Shown one piece after another: positions 33,760-45,849 of a stretch of DNA of 64,000 nucleotides. Source of the DNA: Podarcis raffonei (Eukaryota > Chordata > Lepidosauria > Squamata > Lacertidae). Both the position numbers and the translations under genes were made by a program. The notes below the pieces were generated by a model that was not told the origin of the DNA, ran no database searches, and saw only the letters and a program-made list of their open reading frames with translations. Numbering within the stretch: position 1 is the first letter of the stretch; each line of letters begins with the position of its first letter. The DNA lies in the NCBI RefSeq assembly GCF_027172205.1, contig NC_070604.1, forward strand, positions 103,933,851 through 103,997,850, in the 5' to 3' direction.

Positions 33760-36340
33760 TAGGGTTGCTTTTACCTCCTCCTCAGGGGATGCAGATTTGT
33801 ATTCCCAAAACCTAGTTCCCATGAGGCCATCAGGACTGTTTCCATCACTTGACATCTTTTCTTGTACTCCTCACTCCTGGCAGACAGGTGGTCTCTTATG
33901 GAGTTCATTCTCTTTCCTCCAGAACTGTAGGTTTTTTCATTGCCCAAGGGCAGAGAGACAGGAGCTAACTGCATTAGTAACTATGTTTCAGTGGATGTTC
34001 CCTTGCTGGATTGTGAGTTCCTCTTTAAGGACTTTGGACCTGCTCTTTCAGGAAGAGGGCAATTCTATTCAAGGTTGTTGTCATTGCCATTAACAATGCT
34101 TAGTATTCATAGTATTCAACACACATACACATTTTTACCCTGCCCATCCTCTCAAAGGAGTCCAGGGCAGCATTATCTTAACAATCCTCACAGGAACCCT
34201 GTAACATAGGACAGTATTATTATCCTCAAACTATGGGCCGGACAAGTGAGGCTCAAAGAGCAAGACTAGTCTAAGGCCACCTAAGTGAACAGTAGGTGAC
34301 ATTTGAATCGCAGATCTTGTAGCTCATGGTTTGTACGCTCAGCCACTACAGCTGTTCTTTTGCCATTAACCCCACATTAGCAAGATGGCATCACAGCACA
34401 AATGGCATGAGAAATGTTCAAGGCACCCTTTTTTTTTTGCCACTTGCATGAAAACAGTCTCAGCTAAAATTGCGGGTGCTTAGAAGCCTCCAAGATCAAG
34501 ATAGATGGCAGGCCCCCATGGTGTAGGTCTATCCCACAATTTAATGTAGTAACACAGTCCTAGAAGAAGCATTAAGTGATCCATATGAAGATTATTATAT
34601 GGATGAAGAGGATACATTGTTTTGATATTATCCCACCTCATTTACGCTAGTGAGTAAACAGAAGAGCACATCCCCTTTGTAACTTACTAGAAGTTTGGCT
34701 TGTCCAGTCTGGATTGTTCCTGGTAAGTTTCCCCTTTATTTCCCTCTTAAAGAAGACTGTGTTGTGTTATTATTATTTTAAGAGTAAGAATAAAGTTTTT
34801 CTCACATTCAGTTCACAGCAGTAATCTGAAGGCAGGCTTCATCTTGTGGTTATAGTGAAAAGAAGTTTGAGCTACATCTCAGACTTTCTGCTTGTGGGGT
34901 CGATCCTATGTGAAGGTTGAGCCATGTGCTGGCTAGGAGAGGAAGAGTCCAGGAGGAAGAGTCCAAGAGAGAGATGGTTGTGTGACAAGCCCTTTTATCT
35001 GGACAGCTAGGGTCACGCCCATCTACCTGGTCACACACAGCGGGAGGAAGCTCCAGAGCAGGTATGACAGAAAGTCCTCCCTGTCTGGAGCCACATTCCC
35101 CTGTATGTCCATTCTAGGCAACAGGAAAATGTTGTACTTGACTGCTCTAGTAATAATACATCCCACATTATGTTAGGAGGAAGAAAGTTTCCTTTCATTG
35201 TTCGGAGGCTGATGGTTTGTGCTTTCCTCAACTCAGAAGCTCACAATTGCAATTTGACAGGACTGCACCAAATAGAAACATCATGTTCATACAAAAGGAA
35301 TGTTCAGATGACAGAAAAGCCTTAGGACAGGGATAAATCAAAAGTGTGGTGTCTGAAACCAAAGTCATCATTCATATTCAAAGGTTATTTGTTATAGTCC
35401 TGTAGAATTGTAATGATTTCTAATAACAAGTTCTAATCACCTTATAATGATGAATCAAAATATATCCTGGATTCATTTTATTTTTCTTAAAGTACTGACA
35501 CCAACTTTCTACTCAAAGATAATTGAAAGTCCAAATAGTGCCAGGAACTTTTGTACACAAATCTGTTTAATGCACTCAGTTTTGTTTTATGTTGTCATTC
35601 TCTTGCCAGCCTTTTAGGATGTACACAGTATAGAAAAGTTGGGCACAATCCTGCAAAAAATGACATACTTCTGAGGCCCATTGACTGCAGTGGGAGATTA
35701 TCGACATGGGCTTAACTGTCCCATTCAACTCAGTGGGATTTTAATATTTCATAACTTTGTCTAGATGGTGCCCATTGTTGACCAAAAATAAACAGTGGGC
35801 ATTTCCCCCTCACAAATGTGATTGTCATGATTTGTGAACTGCCAGGTGATATATTTTTTCCTTGTGAATAGACAACATTTATTTCTTCAATGGGGCTTTT
35901 TAAAAGGTTGACCCTTGCTTCACTCCTCTCTGCTCCCTGTTAAATCTCCACACTTTCTCCATGTAACTGATATTCCTGAGTTGCAATGAGCTGCCTTTGG
36001 AAAAATGTGGAATTTGCAAGCAAGCTGCAGATAAATAGTACTGCACTCATTCTGTGTAACGGTGGAGGTGTTTGAGGTGGGACGAGAGGAAAGGAGGTCA
36101 TACTTGGTAATCTCCTTATAAATAGACTGTTTATCCCACGCTTGTTCCATTTACTTCAGAGTAGTCTTAAGGAAGTGAGGTTAAATGCCAAATAGACACA
36201 TCCTGCCAAGAATATGCATTGTAATGGTAAGAAAGCTACACAGTAGGGCAGTTGCTGTAGTGGCTGCTGCCCATTGGGACTGGTAGGGTGGAAGCCAGGG
36301 AATTCAACAGTAGGTGGCACATGGTGATATTGCATGGTGA
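33760..36340. other. Intergenic, no gene
   Basis: 34120-34350 is an old MIR/L2-like remnant in reverse (AACAATCCTCACAGGAACCC). 35641-35740 is a dispersed-motif copy (GGCCCATTGACTGCAGTGGG). The remainder is AT-rich and unrecognised. Confidence 0.4.
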
Positions 36341-36343
36341 TAG

Positions 36344-36598
36344 AGAGCCAGTGTGATGTAGTGGATAAGAGCGATAGACTCGTAATCTGGGGAACCAGGT
36401 TCGATTCCCCGCTCCTCCACATGCAGCTGCTGGGTGACCTTGGGCCAGTCACACTTCTTTGAAGTCTCTCAGCCCCACTCACCTCACAGAGTGTTTGTTG
36501 TGGGGGAGGAAGGGAAAGGAGAATGTTAGCCGCTTTGAGACTCCTTCGGGTAGTGATAAAGTGGGATATCAAATCCAAACTCTTCTTCTTCTTCTGCT
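36344..36598 (+). mobile_element. MIR-like CORE-SINE (squamate)
   Basis: tRNA-like head with B box GGTTCGATTCC, CORE GCTGCTGGGTGACCTTGGGC, and 3' end CCGCTTTGAGACTCCTTCGG with a (CTT)n tail. A second copy is at 62251-62498. Confidence 0.85.
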
Positions 36599-36676
36599 CC
36601 TGTTGTGACCCATCTTGGATCAGGTCGTGATCCACTAACAGGGGGGCCCCATACCAGTTGAAGACCAGTGCCTAGG

Positions 36677-36814
36677 GCAGGGTTTCCCAGACTTGAGTCT
36701 CCAGCTGTTTTTGGATGACAACTTCCATCATCCCTAGCTAGCAGGACCAATGGTCAGGGATGATGGGAGTTGTAGTCCAAAACCAGCTGGTGGCCCAAAT
36801 TTGGGAAACACTAG
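36677..36814. mobile_element. hAT-like palindromic MITE
   Basis: Ends CAGGGTTTCCCAGACTTG and CCCAAATTTGGGAAACACTA are near complements; the interior holds CCATCATCCCTAGC against GGGATGATGGGAGTTG. Flanks GCCTAGGG / GTCTAGGT match at 6 of 8. Confidence 0.65.
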
Positions 36815-37245
36815 TCTAGGTCAAACCCAATGTGACATGGCTCAACCCCTCCAACACCCCCTCTTTCTTCCTGCTGTTCCTTTTGATCCCTGACTTTATA
36901 TCCGCTGACATCCAAAGCTCCTTGGCCAGCTAACTTTCCCCCCCTTCAAACAGATTTTTTAAAATTAAAACTTTAAAGCAGCTTTAATTGCATCAAGCTG
37001 CCCTTCAAGTATAGACAACTCCAGTTAATGCATGCATTAAAATTAAAACAAAAATCTCTCAGAATTTCAAAAAAGATCAGCTTTTTTTAATTAAAAAAAA
37101 TGTTATTAAAGATTTTTTTAGTTTACAAAAATACGTGCGTTGTCTCTTTTTTCAAGTTGCGTTTTCCACAGATCAGTTTCTTCAAACAGATTTTGATTCT
37201 CTCTGCATTTTGTTTTTCAGCATTTCCCCCTTAGTTCCATACAGG

Positions 37246-37370
37246 GGAAGGGCTCAGTAATAGAGCATCTGCTTTGCTTGCAGGAGGTTCCAGGTTCAGT
37301 CTTCAGCATCTCCCAGGAAGACTGGGAATGTCCCCTGCCTGAAACTCTGGAGACCCATTGCTAGTCTTCT
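37246..37370 (+). mobile_element. tRNA-derived SINE, partial
   Basis: GGGCTCAGTAATAGAGCATC, TTCCAGGTTCAGTCTTCAGC and CCTGCCTGAAACTCTGGAGA, in forward order. Truncated at its 3' end. Confidence 0.65.
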
Positions 37371-37379
37371 CTTTCTTCC

Positions 37380-37882
37380 ACTGTTGGATCTTTTCTTCTT
37401 AGTACCAGAGACAGCCCAGGTATTTTGGCACAGAGGTAGAGAATTAAAATGCACAACAATGGCATGTACAAATGGAATGATTTCCAATTTGTTGCTTCTT
37501 AATAGTGTCCTCAGACCTGCTGCCATAGGCAAGCCACCTTGCTAATGTTGGCTCTAGGATTGTGGAAACCAGCAAGGCAGGCATTCTTAGTCTGGGAAAG
37601 GACAGGATGTGGAAATGGAGAGTTTTCTCATACCGCCGCTGAGCTTGCTACTTGCAAAGTAAAAATGGCATAGCTGTTCAGGCAAGTGGGTGAAATCTTG
37701 GAAACTCGGTGAAAAATCCAACACCACCACCCACTGCATGGTATTTACTACCACCCACAATGGTGGGACCAGCCCTGCTTAGCATACAGTGTCCCTATTC
37801 CTTCAGCCACTTTCCCTCTGGACTGTCTTCCTATTCAGCTTTCCCAGAATTCAGCCTGTCACTCAACACTCTGGCAAACACA

Positions 37883-37942
<60 letters not shown>

Positions 37943-38940
37943 CCAGCCCCTTTTGGATCCAGACCATGTGTGATTATTTTCCAAGGCAGATGGACCTTTC
38001 ACCTCCCTCACAGAACTTGCATGGTTTGTCAGTATTCCATTGCTAGCAAGTTTCTCCCTGAACACTTAAATTATTTGTCAACATTCCATGCTGACAGCAG
38101 CTCAGCCAATGGCTGGAGAGGAAGTGAGAGCTCCTGAGTAACAGGAGATAGGTAGTATCTAGGCAACAGTCCATTTTTAGCCTATTGCATGGCATAAGAT
38201 TTCGACAAGATATTTCTAGGTGCAGGAGTTGCTTCTTGAATTGTTTGCACATCCTTACGTTGGAATATGGGAAGCAGTAGCAGCAATGGGGCTGATTATT
38301 TTGGCCCAGGGATCTCATTCCACAAGATAGTAACTAGGAGTAGAAGAATATTTCGATTTCAGTTCTCTCAGTTTCTCATTTTTCTAATCTTAAATCCAGC
38401 TCTCCAGATTTCTGCAGCGAATTGCAATTCTTTTTTTTATCCTCATGAAAATTCACCAGCATTTTAGTACAAATTTCTCCCAATAAACACATTATTGACA
38501 AATTTGGCTTTACATGGAAACTGAACTGAATATCTCCCCATTCCCTAACGGCGACTGGTATCATTTAGCATGTTCCTCTCTTTCGGATGCAGTGCCTTGC
38601 GAGTTATTCTCTGCCATAGGCTATTCCTTAATTTAAATCCAGCTCTTTGGTGAATTAGCATCAACAAAAACAATCACAACTGTCTCCTTCATGTTAAAAT
38701 CCATTCTCCACTCCCTCTTAGCTTAATTTGTAGATTCCTGATTCATTTGGCTACCCTTCTACAGCCAGTAAACAGCATCCGAGAGAGGTTGTTAGATTAG
38801 TGATGCTTCTCCAGGGGATTTCATTGCCTAAAACCCATATCTCTTTTCCTGGGATTTTTGTTGTTAGCTGTCCAGCAAAGAAACTCAGCAACTCAGTTAA
38901 CATACTGGCACCTTCCTCCTAACCTGAGTTAAGGCTTAAA
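37380..38940. other. Intergenic, no gene
   Basis: Includes (CA)n(GA)n at 37877-37941. 38440-38470 shares CTCATGAAAATTCACCAGCA with 45117-45140, part of a repeat with degenerate internal periodicity. Otherwise unrecognised. Confidence 0.4.
37877..37941 (+). repeat. (CA)n(GA)n microsatellite
   Basis: About 12 CA units followed by about 20 GA units. Confidence 0.95.
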
Positions 38941-38948
38941 TAACAGAT

Positions 38949-39058
38949 GGGGAAGCTGTGGCTCTTCAGTTGTTGGACTCCATCTCCCATAAGCCTCATG
39001 GTCTAGGATGATGGGAGTTGTAGTCTGATGGGAAGGCCAAAACTTCCTCATCCCTGGT
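38949..39058. mobile_element. hAT-like palindromic MITE remnant
   Basis: CAGATGGGGAAGCTGTGGCT at the left, AACTTCCTCATCCCTG at the right and GGGAGTTGTAGTCTGATGGG inside; same class as 46721-46850. Confidence 0.5.
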
Positions 39059-39239
39059 TTAAACCAAGCAGCCAGGGTTTGAATTCCTTCTGGCCCCAGT
39101 CAGTCTTCACAATATTCCTTTCCTCTTTTTATCCCTTTGCTAGCTCTATCCCATCCACATCCTATCCACACCAAGAGCCCATCCATATGATATGACTGTA
39201 GATCTGCTCACTGGGTCATATGATGCTCCTGTAGGTAGG

Positions 39240-39900
39240 ACTGGGAGATAAATTCAATTCAGTTTGCATTTAAAGTCAAATTCACCAAATTCATACTTTC
39301 CAAAACATTACACAAACCGAAACTCTGCCATCCTTTGAAATTCAAAATTTTCCAAAGTCCGTAGTGCAGTTCTGCAGCCGAGTGATGTACAATACAGTGG
39401 TACCTCTGGTTACGTACTTAATTTGTTCTGGAGGTCCGTTCTTAAGCTGAAACTGTTCTTAACCTGAAGCATCACTTTAGCTAATGGGGCCTCCTGCTGT
39501 TGCTGCACCGCCGCCGTGCGATTTCTGTTCTCATCCCGAAGCAAAGTTCTTCACCCGAGGTAATATTTCTGGGTTAGTGGAGTCTGTAACCTGAAGTGTA
39601 TGTAACCTGAAGCATATGTAACCCGAAGTACCGCTGTATACCCAAAATGCATAGATTAGGGAGAAGCATGTGCACAAATGCATATACCAGTGAACATAAC
39701 ATGCTAAAACGCACAACACTGGAGGAAATTGCTTGCAAATGTATGTATATTTGTCGAAACCGTGTACAAAGATGTGTTTAGTGGGAGAAATTCATGCTAA
39801 AACATTGACGAACCTTTGTGAGTATTTAATTTCCTGCCAAACTGCTGCAGAAATGTCTGCACTTACGATAGGAAACTGAACTGAACTGAACTTACGATAG
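39240..39900. repeat. Unclassified repeat with degenerate periodicity, split by a MITE
   Basis: The parts at 39240-39392 and 39639-39900 are rich in imperfect units around AAATTCA/GCACAAATGCAT and resemble 45115-45370 in reverse. Family A MITE 39395-39636 interrupts it. Confidence 0.4.
39395..39636 (+). mobile_element. Mariner/pogo-type MITE, family A
   Basis: TA at 39393-39394 and 39637-39638. 242 bp, ends CAGTGGTACCTCTGGTTA and CGAAGTACCGCTG. Confidence 0.88.
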
Positions 39901-40122
39901 GAAAAAGAGAAGAGAACCCTTGCCCGTAAGTCACTGGGTATCGCAGTGGCATGGCCTGTGTATTAAAACTGCAGGTCACAACGAATTTCTATACTAAGTG
40001 AGTGACAATGCAGGCAAGGATGGGTGATAATAAACCACCTGAATGCTTTTTGCCTAAAATGCTTCAAGTCTAGTGCTGCTGTATGCTGGGGAAGATCTAT
40101 ATATGTTCGCTCCACTTCCGCA

Positions 40123-40887
40123 TGGGGAGGGGTTGCGGTGGACCGCGTGGCCACCCACTCTCCTCCGGGGGCGGGGGACATAGTCACATGTTGCCTGGGG
40201 GATCCCAGCCATGTCAGCAACCAGCCAGCCAATCCGCTGGCCAGGGGGGCGTGGCAGGGACCATTTAAACAGAGGCACGAGCCGGAGGGCTTCCTCTTTG
40301 GCTCGCTTCCTCCATCGCATGCCCTCCCTCCCTATTTTGCAGGTTTTAGTCATTGGCCTTGCTATGGACCTTGGTTGGTCGCCATTGAGGGGCCTGGTAG
40401 GAATTTTTCCACTTGGCAAATTGGCACAGGCCATTTGGTTTATGCTTACCTCGTAGCAATCGCCACAACTTTGTTAGGGTTGTGGTTAGGCATTGTTTGA
40501 CCTTATGAGGAGGGAGGGGAGGTGTGGCCATCACCTGCCCCTCCAAACTTAAGGGTATTCCGTTAAAGGAATCAGGGTGTGTGGATCTTGTCCGAAGCCC
40601 AGGGCGGGGCTAGGACCATGACACGACCCCGTCGGGAACACCTGGGGGAGCTCAAGTTGGTCTGCATGGACGGGGCTCCCCCTTCTGGGGGTTTACCCTT
40701 ACCAGACTCCCTGCACAGCGGGCAGGAGTCAGATATAGTTGGGTCCATTCAATGCCTAGGCCAATACCGCTCACATTCTGTAATCAATAAAGTTGTGACC
40801 AGATTTTGCCCAATAACATAAACCTAATATTTGTGTCCTTGTGTGTGTGTTATTTCTCAACGAGGGGGTGGCTTCGGGGTCTCGACA
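40123..40887 (+). mobile_element. Solo LTR fossil, 765 bp, with 4-bp target duplication
   Basis: The segment starts TGGGGAGGGG and ends TCTCGACA (TG...CA), flanked by CGCA on both sides (40119-40122 and 40888-40891). It contains a CCAAT/TTTAAA promoter-like stretch near 40230-40270, and AATAAA near 40788 followed by GT-rich sequence, so the orientation is plus. There is no internal region, so it is a solo LTR left by recombination. A 4-bp duplication suits a gammaretrovirus-like or Gypsy element; I cannot decide. Looks whole as an LTR and fairly young. Confidence 0.75.
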
Positions 40888-40891
40888 CGCA

Positions 40892-42415
40892 AATATATTT
40901 CTGAAAGGCAGTTGTTTGTCCTGGATCTTAGGTAAGTAAACTTTTTTTTTGGGGGGGGGTCTTTCAGCCCAAGTACAGCACATTATAGCAGCCTAAACTG
41001 GATGTAACAAAGGCACATGTGTAACTGTGGCAGCTGCGGTTCCCCCTTGCAGAGGGAGGGAGGGAGGGAGGGAGGGAGGAATGGCTATTGAACTGGTGGT
41101 AGAGCTATGGCCAACACATTATTATTACTACCAAAGAATGTAGCTAGACCCTGATGCAGAGTGTTGCCAAAGAAGTCAATATGAATACCAATGGCTCCAG
41201 TGGGTTTGAACTGGGAGGGGGTCCCCCTGGCTGGGAAGCCACAACTGGCTACAGATGCCAAGTTCTGAGATAGCAGATACAGTGTGGGGTGCGGGGGATG
41301 ACGGGGAAGAGATCATCCATGAAAGGTTTGGCACGCAACCATACGAGGGTGAGCCTGTGTATGTTTCAGAAGGAGGGGGAAATGTCTACATGCAAAAATT
41401 CAAAATCCTTTTGATAGCGCTCGAGTCAAAACTTCCCTCAAGGCATCTTTAAACTCAGCAGTTGGTACATTTCATGGCATATATAATCCACGCACAGACA
41501 CCCATCTTGGCAGAAGTACAGGGCTAATATTTTCACAAGGGCGAATTGTTCTTGACCAGTTGCACAAACAGTCTCACCCACAGCTCCAGCCCCAGCCCAG
41601 GCGCTCTCAGCGGGCAAGTTTACATTCTAATTGTTGTTATTGTTTCTAACTGCAGAGACTGTCATCCTCCGGGATGCAGCAAAACCATAAATCTCACTTC
41701 GCATCTAATAACCGTCTCTTGAAATGCCGGGTCCTGCCATACAGAGAAGAAAGACGCAGCAATCTTTGTCCATGTTTTTCTCTCTCTTGCAACGCTCTGT
41801 ACATTTCTAAGAAGGGGCTGTGCATAAATCAAGCTTCCTCAAGGCAGTGCAGATTGCTGCTGCAAGTGGATTGAAAAGGTGAATAAGAAATGCTAGCAGG
41901 CCTTTGGGAGGGGTAGGTTATATTTAAGATGAAGGGGAATTTTTTTAGACTTGGGGAGCCTCCAGACTGACAGTATTTGGCGGGAGGGATTCAAGAACAT
42001 GCTGGGAAAAATAGGCTTGTGTCAGGCTCCTGTCCCCCAAACACCACAAACCCCTGTGTTGCAAAGAGAACGTCAGCAATGTCTAGGCAACACGATGATC
42101 ATATACATACGCAATAGACAATCTTTATAGAATTCCTTCAAACTATAACAAGTACAAAATGAAATCTTTAGTCTCAAAGTCTCTGAAAATCTTTAAATGA
42201 AGCGAGGTACCAGACTTTGTACGATGAAAGACAAGCTGTGAAGCTTTGTGTGTTCAGCAAATATGATGTCCAACACTGAACAGTGATTCCGGATATTGAC
42301 TACTGTTTTGTAGAATTCTTTGACAACGTGGTGGGAGGATATAGAATTGCTTCATAAACCCATCTTATTTCGAATGAAAATATCAAATGCTGTGGAACAG
42401 TGCTCATGTAATAAT
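40892..42415. other. Intergenic, no gene
   Basis: Contains (GGGA)n at 41052-41080 and a T-run/G-run at 40940-40959. 41650-41930 is repeat-free and possibly regulatory. No coding frame is supported. Confidence 0.4.
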
Positions 42416-42416
42416 G

Positions 42417-42846
42417 TGTTGTTGTTTAGTCGTTTAGTCGTGTCCGACTCTTCGTGACCCCATGGACCAGAGCACGCCAGGCACCTCTGTCCTCCACTAC
42501 CTCCCGCAGTTTGGTCAGACTCATGCTGGTAACCTCAAAAACACTATCCAACCATCTCGTCCTCTGTCGCCCCCTTCTCCTTGTGCCCTCCATCTTTCCC
42601 AGCATCAGTGTCTTCTCCAGGGAGTCTTCTCTTCTCATGAGGTGGCCAAAGTACTGGAGCCTCAGCTTCATGATCTGTCCTTCCAGTGAGCACTCAGGGC
42701 TGATTTCCTTAAGAATGGATGCGTTTGATCTTCTTGCAGTCCATGGGACTCTCAAGAGTCTCCTCCAGCACCAAAATTCAAAAGCATCAATTCTTCGGCG
42801 ATCAGCCTTCTTTATGGTCCAGCTCTCACTGCTAAAGATCCCTTTA
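42417..42846 (-). mobile_element. BovB (RTE) LINE 3' end, 5'-truncated
   Basis: The minus strand encodes the C-terminal part of the BovB polyprotein, with LQYFGHLMRREDSLEKTLML, GRQRTRWLDSVFEVTSMSLT and VHGVTKSRTRLND, ending at 42426. This match to BovB is strong. Only the C-terminal fragment remains, so it is a dead truncated copy. BovB is the LINE whose 3' end Sauria SINEs are known to borrow for mobilisation, and its families are known for horizontal transfer among squamates and ruminants. Confidence 0.92.
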
Positions 42847-43412
42847 TTCAGGCTAAGAGCAGCCCAGGCTCAGCAGCAAGAACAAGTCCAGAAGTCATAA
42901 CCAAGCAGAAGCTATGAAGATGCCCACCAGTCAACACACCTCTTCTGCCCAAGCAGCTCTTAAATATGTGGTGTGGGGAGCTCATCCACAGGACTCCTTC
43001 ACCCTTAAAGTCTGTTGTGCAAGCACATGAGTCCTCCATCTGGATGGGTGTGTCTGATTCCACCTACAAAAGTGCCACTTGGTTCTAGATGATGTGTCCT
43101 GCTCCTCTGTCTCCAGCTCTGCACTACCTCATCCTGCTCAGCCCTTCTCTCTGGCTGGATGAAGTCCTCCCCTCTCCATGAGACTCTGCGCTCTTTTGGA
43201 CGAGTGGAACAGAGAGTAGGCAGAACTGCTTCTCCATCTCTGACATCCAGGGGCGGAATAAGGTGCCCAACTGGCTTGCTCCACCGCTGCTGACATCTAG
43301 AGTGACATCTTTGTTGCCCTAGCGCAACAAATGCATCTTAAAAAAGAAGCCAACTTTTTGTAGTTGGGGAAATAACTAGGAAATGCAGAGTCTAAAATCG
43401 TAAATATCATCC

Positions 43413-43907
43413 AAAAGATGTTAAGCATAACCTTTAAAGCCCTATACGGCCTAGGACCCTCGTACCTATGGGACCGCCTCTCCTGGTATGTCCCACAGAG
43501 GACCTTACAGTCTTCAAATAAAAACATTTTGGAGGTCCTGGGCCACAGGGAGGTTAGGCTGGCCTCAACCAGAGCCAGGGCTTTTTCGGCCATGGCCCCG
43601 ATCTAGTGGAACACTCTGTCACAAGAGACTAGGGCCCTGCAGGACTTGACATCTTTCCACAGGGCCTGCAAGACAGAGCTGTTCCACCAGGCCTTTAACC
43701 AAGGCACAGTCTGACTCCCTCCTTCGGTAATCCTCATAGAACTCTAGTCCAATGGTTGCCATTAATTTGACTCTGAATTGATTTTAGAATGAATTGATTT
43801 TAGAATGTATTTAAATTGATTGTGATTTTATGTAAATTGTGTTATTTTTACTGTTGTTAGCCAATCTGAGCCCGGCTTCGGCTGGAGAGGGCAGGATATA
43901 AATAAAA

Positions 43908-43956
<49 letters not shown>

Positions 43957-43957
43957 T
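43413..43957 (+). mobile_element. L2/CR1-type LINE 3' region with (ATT)n tail
   Basis: Relic coding-like sequence (AGCCCTATACGGCCTAGGAC, CTGGCCTCAACCAGAGCCAG), then GCCCGGCTTCGGCTGGAGAG, GATATAAATAAA and (ATT)n (43910-43957). 5'-truncated. Confidence 0.75.
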
Positions 43958-43959
43958 AT

Positions 43960-45050
43960 TCAAATACAGGATTTTTTGGACTTCTTCTTTGAAGCGAGGA
44001 TAGGAGCTGGCTCTTAGCTTGACTTGCAGACACAGCTTTGATTGGCAGACAGAGTCATAAACATGGCCCTCACATATTTCATCTGCTGCCATCCATAGTT
44101 CCAATCATAAATTATTCAACATTATTGAATGGCAATCTTGGGCTTCTTTCTTAGATCCATGGTTTCCTTTTTATTTATTTTTCTTACCTTACCTGAGTTT
44201 AATCATATGAGAATGTTGATGCATACTATGTATGCTAGGCCTCCAAAATAAGAAATTATCTGCACATGCTCATAGATAGTCTCAAAGGCAACACTTCCAC
44301 TTGTTGCAGAGAAAAATTCTAGAGATAAAAGCTAGTCACCTCTATCTATAATCAAGTAGTTTCCCCCAAAAAACTTCTGATAATGTTAAAGAATACTACC
44401 CAATGGACCTGGCTAATTAAGTATGAACATTGACATGGGAGTTAATCCCATTGAACGAAGTGGGACTTACTTTTGAGCAGATATGTAGTGTAACTAGCTG
44501 TTTTCTGAACCTCCAGGCAGCTAGAATAGGAAAGCCATGCTATGAGCGGAGAAGCAAGGGAAAAAGTGAGAAAGGGAAATTGTCCGCACAGCCAGGCCAT
44601 TCTTCTGTGTGGTTTCCTTATTTTGACATATGGAGATTAAGAATCTCTCCTTTGCTCAGGCATACAGGAAGCATCTTCCAGAGTGCCAGGGAAGTGTCAG
44701 TAACAGGGTGATCATATTGGGTCAAGTTTGCTGAGCTCAGCATTTCCATGTCATAGGCTGTATAAATAGCTAGTTCCTGTGAATGGTATAGAAGTGATGG
44801 GGGTGGGTAGGTGGGATACACTATTGTTGAATAGTGTAAGCAAGCAGATGGAGCCAAGCAAGCAAGCTTGTCCATTATTATGGCTAGTGCTATTCAATAT
44901 GAAAGGATCAGCAATTATTACCACACTAGGTAACAAAGCACTCTGCTCACCTCAATGAAAAAGAATGCTTTTGGGTTTACCAACTAACAACTAGCAATAG
45001 TTGAATTTGGTTTCTCATTTCCCCCCAAACTTCACTTCAATTCTCCACAT
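43960..45050. other. Intergenic, no gene
   Basis: Mostly unrecognised AT-rich sequence. A dispersed-motif copy is at 44436-44500 (TTAATCCCATTGAACGAAGT, GACTTACTTTTGAGCAGAT). Confidence 0.4.
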
Positions 45051-45059
45051 TTCCACGTC

Positions 45060-45118
45060 AAATATATCTATATATGTGTATCTATCTATATCTATCTATC
45101 TGTCTATCTATCTATCCT
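45060..45118 (+). repeat. (ATCT)n microsatellite, interrupted
   Basis: ATCTATC units with TATA and TGTG interruptions. Confidence 0.85.
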
Positions 45119-45445
45119 CATGAAAATTCACCAGCATTTTAGTATACCAAAAAAATACATTTTTGTAAGCAGCATTCCCTAAAATAATGCATTTTTTTGC
45201 ATATTATTTGCACCAATGTGCATTTTTATGCACATTTTACTCCAGGAAATGTGTTTTTGTACACATCACTTGGCTGGAGAACTGCATTGCAAAATTCAGA
45301 AAAGTGCAAATTTCAAAGCATAGCTGCATTTCACTTTGCATATTGCTTCAGGAAGTGCAAATTAAGTAAGTTTGTCTTAAAAGGTCAACGGAACCAAATT
45401 TCTCCTCCATCACTCTTAACAGCACAGTCATGGAGCTCACTCCTA

Positions 45446-45536
45446 GCTGCAATCCTGTACATACGCCTGCCTAGGAGCAAGTTCCTTTTAATCCAACAGG
45501 GCTTATGTCTGAGTAGACATATGTAAGATTGAACGG
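45446..45536. repeat. Dispersed palindromic motif, most complete copy
   Basis: Left GCTGCAATCCTGTACATACG and right GTAGACATATGTAAGATTGA are imperfect complements around GCTTATGTCTGAGTAG. About 90 bp. Other diverged copies occur through 9-32 kb. Confidence 0.55.
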
Positions 45537-45810
45537 TAAGAGACTGCATTTTTGGGTCTATATTTTGCAGGTATCTCATCTCATTAATACACTCCAAAAC
45601 TAATACAATTTTAATAAAATTATTAGATAATGATGCAACATATAAAAAAAGAAAATAAATGAATTTCCCTTACTGGCAATTTATTGAACTTTGCAAGCCA
45701 ACTGTTGTGAGTTTGGAGGAGGCATATTTCCCCCCTGATGGCTACACTTATGTAAAGCATACTTGCCATTCTCTGACCACCATCGAGCAGATAATGACTC
45801 CACATCAAGC

Positions 45811-45811
<1 letters not shown>

Positions 45812-45842
<31 letters not shown>
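45812..45842 (+). repeat. (CA)n microsatellite
   Basis: About 15 CA units. Confidence 0.95.
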
Positions 45843-45843
<1 letters not shown>

Positions 45844-45849
45844 CCTTAA

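Noticed and set aside
36344-36420. Apparent tRNA with a CGT-like anticodon loop
   Set aside because: It is the head of a MIR-like SINE, with a second copy at 62251.
40024-40500. 158-codon frame in the solo LTR region
   Set aside because: It crosses the element boundary and has no domain; LTR sequence is noncoding.
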